Shown in pieces: positions 61,283 to 64,000 of a stretch of 64,000 bases of DNA; position 1 is the stretch's first letter; the number at the start of each line of letters is the position of its first letter. The position numbers and the translations under genes were made by a program. The DNA is from Sporanaerobium hydrogeniformans (lineage in GTDB: Bacteria > Bacillota > Clostridia > Lachnospirales > Cellulosilyticaceae), in the NCBI RefSeq assembly GCF_002735925.1, contig NZ_PEDL01000012.1, forward strand, positions 54,077-118,076, written 5' to 3'. The notes beneath the pieces were generated by a model. That model saw only the letters and a program-made list of their open reading frames with translations. It had not been told where the DNA came from and did no database searches.

Positions 61283-63647
61283 ACAAGAACTTAAAAACAA
61301 TATCAATAGATACTGCAAAGTAAAATACGGTAAAACCATTAGTGAGTCAAAGGACTATGAAATCTTTAATGCCCTTTCACTGGCATTACTTGAAGAAGTT
61401 GTAGATGACTGGAATGCAACTAAAAAACTCTATAGTGAGCAAAAACAAGCTTTTTATTTATCAGCAGAATACCTTATGGGGCGTGCACTTGGTAACAATC
61501 TTATTAGTATGGGTGTTTATGAAGAAGTAAAGGAATTATTACAAGAGTTAAACATTAACCTGAATCAAATTGAAGAGATTGAGGAAGATGCAGGTCTTGG
61601 CAATGGGGGGCTGGGAAGGCTTGCAGCCTGTTTTATGGACTCTGGTGCAACGATGAATATCCCCCTTCAAGGCTATGGCATTCGTTACTCAAACGGTCTC
61701 TTTAACCAAAAAATCGTAGACGGTGCTCAAGTAGAAGAGATTGATACTTGGCTTAAGTACGGCGATCCATGGAGCATCAGACGTGAGGATGAAGCAGTTG
61801 TGGTTGACTTTAAAGATTACTCTGTGAAAGCAGTGCCTTATGATATGCCAATCATCAGCTATGGTTCAAAAAATATCAATACATTAAGATTATGGCAAGC
61901 AGAACCACTCGTAGAATTTGACTTTGATTATTTTAATGCACAAGATTATGCAAAAGCGACAGCTATGAAAAATAAAGCAGAGGATATCTCAAGGGTACTT
62001 TATCCCAATGACTCTAAAGAAGCAGGTAAGCTTCTTAGACTTCGTCAACAATATTTCATGGTAAGTGCCAGCCTTAAAGATATTTTAGCACCAGTACTTA
62101 AAGGTGAAGAGAAGCTTGATGTAAAGGATTTAGGGTCTAAATATGCTGTTCAATTAAATGATACACATCCAGTACTTGCTATTCCAGAATTCATTCGTTT
62201 ACTTGTAGATGAACGGGGTGTTAGCTTCGAAGAAGCAAGAGCGGCAGCCCAAAAGGTATTTGCTTATACGAACCATACCATCCTAGCAGAAGCTCTTGAA
62301 AAATGGGATGTTAAGCTCATTAACAAACTCTTTCCACGCCTTTTAGAAATCATCAAAGAACTGGATAAACTTTTTATTGAAGAGCTCAAAATAGCAGGTT
62401 ATACAAAAGATCAAATAGAAGAGTTTAGAATAATTGGGAACAAACAAGTACGTATGGCAAATCTTGCTATTCATATGGGGTTTGCAGTAAACGGCGTAGC
62501 AGCCCTTCATACAGAAATCCTTAAAGACACAGAACTTAGTAACTGGTATAAACTTTATCCAAATAAGTTCCAAAATAAAACAAACGGGATTACACCTAGA
62601 AGATGGGTAAGGCTTTGTAACCAAGAGCTTTCAGCCTTCATTACAGAACTTTTAGGGACAGAAGACTGGGTAAAAGATTTATCTAAGCTGAAAGGACTTG
62701 AGAAATACATTAATGAGGATAGAGTACTTAATCGGTTAACAGCTATTAAGAAAACAAAGAAAGAACAACTTGTAGCCTATATTAAAAAAGTTGAAGGCGT
62801 AGAATTAGATCCTGCCTCCCTTTTTGATATTCAAATTAAGCGCCTTCACGAATACAAGCGTCAACTTCTTAATGCCTTCTATATCCTTGACTTATACTAT
62901 CGTTTAAAAGAAAATCCAAGCTTAGATATCCCAAAAGTAAGCTTTATCTTTGGTGCCAAAGCTTTTCCAGGTTATGTACGTGCTAAAGCCATTGTGAAGT
63001 TTATTGGGGAAATTGCTAAACTTATCAACAATGATGCATCTATTAACGGCAAAATGAAAGTTATCTTTGTGGAAAACTATCGTGTATCCTATGCAGAAAA
63101 ACTTTTCCCAGCTGCTGAAATCTCTAAACAAATTTCTACAGCAGGAAAAGAAGCCTCTGGTACAGGGAATATGAAGTTCATGGTAAATGGCGCACTCACC
63201 TTCGGCACTTATGATGGTGCTAACGTAGAGATTGTTCAGGAAGCAAAAGAAGAGAATAACTTTATCTTTGGACTTCGTGTAGAAGAGATTGAAGCCATTC
63301 AAGGCTTGGAAGAGGGTTATATCCCAGAAGCTTACTATGAGGCACAAAAAGATCTTAAAAAAGTAGTAGATAGTCTCATAGATGGAACCTTCAGCGATGG
63401 AGGAACAGGGGAATTTAAAGATCTTTATCATTCTTTAATCAAAGAAGGCGATACTTACTTCCTTCTTGCAGATTTTAAGGCCTTTAAAGAAGCAGAAGAT
63501 AAAGTATTTGAAGCATATAAAGATCAAAGACGTTGGGCACAAATGAGTCTTATGAACATTGCAAATGCGGGTATTTTCTCAAGTGATCGTACCATTATGC
63601 AGTATGCTACAGAAATTTGGGGTATCACACCCATTACTTTAAAATAA
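61275..63647 (+). CDS. glgP: Glycogen/maltodextrin phosphorylase
   Basis: A 790-residue GT35 phosphorylase releasing glucose-1-phosphate from alpha-1,4-glucans. It has an N-terminal GNGGLGRLAACFMDS motif, the QLNDTHPVLAIPE stretch and the PLP-lysine segment EASGTGNMKFMVNGALTFGT. The N-terminal extension is short, as in bacterial unregulated enzymes. Being coupled to malQ and the maltodextrin importer, it probably works on maltodextrins (malP would be an equally fair name). Confidence 0.93.
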   Translation: MNKQELKNNINRYCKVKYGKTISESKDYEIFNALSLALLEEVVDDWNATKKLYSEQKQAFYLSAEYLMGRALGNNLISMGVYEEVKELLQELNINLNQIEEIEEDAGLGNGGLGRLAACFMDSGATMNIPLQGYGIRYSNGLFNQKIVDGAQVEEIDTWLKYGDPWSIRREDEAVVVDFKDYSVKAVPYDMPIISYGSKNINTLRLWQAEPLVEFDFDYFNAQDYAKATAMKNKAEDISRVLYPNDSKEAGKLLRLRQQYFMVSASLKDILAPVLKGEEKLDVKDLGSKYAVQLNDTHPVLAIPEFIRLLVDERGVSFEEARAAAQKVFAYTNHTILAEALEKWDVKLINKLFPRLLEIIKELDKLFIEELKIAGYTKDQIEEFRIIGNKQVRMANLAIHMGFAVNGVAALHTEILKDTELSNWYKLYPNKFQNKTNGITPRRWVRLCNQELSAFITELLGTEDWVKDLSKLKGLEKYINEDRVLNRLTAIKKTKKEQLVAYIKKVEGVELDPASLFDIQIKRLHEYKRQLLNAFYILDLYYRLKENPSLDIPKVSFIFGAKAFPGYVRAKAIVKFIGEIAKLINNDASINGKMKVIFVENYRVSYAEKLFPAAEISKQISTAGKEASGTGNMKFMVNGALTFGTYDGANVEIVQEAKEENNFIFGLRVEEIEAIQGLEEGYIPEAYYEAQKDLKKVVDSLIDGTFSDGGTGEFKDLYHSLIKEGDTYFLLADFKAFKEAEDKVFEAYKDQRRWAQMSLMNIANAGIFSSDRTIMQYATEIWGITPITLK

Positions 63648-63652
63648 TTTTA

Positions 63653-63700
63653 AATAGCCTCTATGCAATTAATCCTTTGATTAACTGTGTAGGGGCTATT
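63653..63700 (+). terminator. Terminator of the maltodextrin operon
   Basis: AATAGCCTCTATGCA pairs with TGTGTAGGGGCTATT (some wobble) and encloses a second small stem (AATTAATC/GATTAACT). The T run is poor. Confidence 0.6.
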
Positions 63701-63776
63701 ATGCTCTAAATTTCAGTTTATCGAGGTACTCTTAACATCCTAAAAGTCAAGAAAAAGAAGGGGTGCCTGCGCGGCC

Positions 63777-63968
63777 GCAAGAAAGAAGGCTTTTCTCCGG
63801 TTTCTGGGTCCTCGCCTTGGCAAACTCTAGGTTCAGTCCTGTAGACTAACGGTCCTACCTATCGCAAGAAGAACGCTTGCGATAACGTCCCTAAAGGCAG
63901 CCTACAGGCCTTCACCAAGACTTTGCGAAAGTCTGTGGAGGAAACCTGCGAAAAGCCTTCTTTCTTGC
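63777..63968. ncRNA. Unassigned structured RNA-like element, about 192 nt
   Basis: A perfect 19-bp terminal stem joins 63777-63795 and 63950-63968. Nested inside are GGTTTC (63799) with GAAACC (63941), CTTGG (63816) with CCAAG (63915), CCTGTAG (63838) with CTACAGG (63902), a 9-bp hairpin (63860-63868 with 63876-63884) and a 7-bp hairpin (63918-63934). It is more GC-rich than its surroundings and has no long open frame. The design is that of a structured non-coding RNA, but I could not match it to tmRNA, RNase P, SRP or a known riboswitch. The strand is undecided. The flanks 63701-63776 and 63969-64000 show no gene. Confidence 0.6.
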
Positions 63969-64000
63969 TCTGCACTGTGTCACGAAAGTTTAAATTTTTC

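Noticed and set aside
63777..63968. tmRNA, RNase P RNA or SRP RNA
   Set aside because: I looked for a tag-like frame ending in ALAA with a tRNA-like end, for the GAGGAAAGTCC/ACAGAAA core and for the SRP GGAAG core; none is present on either strand.

Overview
The window is low-GC DNA with Shine-Dalgarno starts (AGGAGG type), Firmicutes gene families and intrinsic terminators at most operon ends. It most likely comes from a fermentative Clostridia/Lachnospirales chromosome; a Cellulosilyticum-like anaerobe is my guess, but the species is inference. No rRNA, tRNA, phage or CRISPR was seen.

Layout. 1-6.6 kb: housekeeping genes (partial DUF4173 membrane protein, argC, cardiolipin synthase, Fe-alcohol dehydrogenase, PilZ protein) and a LysR regulator divergent from the next block. 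6.8-14.7 kb: a bacterial microcompartment (BMC) module built on a B12-independent glycyl radical diol dehydratase with its activase, EutS/PduU-like and PduA-like shell proteins, a PduV/EutP GTPase, PduS, PduT and a PduQ/EutG-like alcohol dehydrogenase. 14.8-23.1 kb: a YesM/AraC-type two-component system with an anchored sugar-binding protein, then an RbsABC-like sugar importer. 23.2-23.7 kb: a tandem-repeat/REP array. 23.8-37.4 kb: a full B12-dependent ethanolamine utilisation BMC operon (eutG, S, P, A, B, C, L, K-like, E, M, T, pduL, a conserved unknown, eutN, pduT-like, H, Q). 37.4-38.9 kb: more REP elements and tandem arrays around a RAYT-type transposase gene. 39-43 kb: LysR, metF, and two COG0523-type GTPase genes. 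43.3-51.5 kb: a second sugar ABC importer with an esterase and its own two-component system. 51.6-55.1 kb: HD-GYP protein, MATE exporter, PfkB sugar kinase. 55.5-63.6 kb: a LacI-controlled maltodextrin operon (binding protein, two permeases, MalQ, phosphorylase). 63.78-63.97 kb: a strongly structured, unassigned RNA-like element.

How the parts fit. The glycyl radical enzyme carries every residue I can align to the catalytic set of B12-independent glycerol/1,2-propanediol dehydratase, and not those of choline lyase. Its module has no aldehyde dehydrogenase, no phosphotransacylase and no pentameric vertex protein. All three occur once, in the ethanolamine module, whereas shell and GTPase genes are duplicated. 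The simplest reading is a composite organelle, or two organelles sharing parts, in which aldehydes from a diol and from ethanolamine feed one EutE/PduL branch and two alcohol dehydrogenases, with PduS/PduT handling electrons.

The second notable system is a REP/RAYT family. Palindromes with compensatory stem changes occur at several sites, all tandem arrays abut one, and the transposase gene itself carries two in-frame REP-derived insertions.
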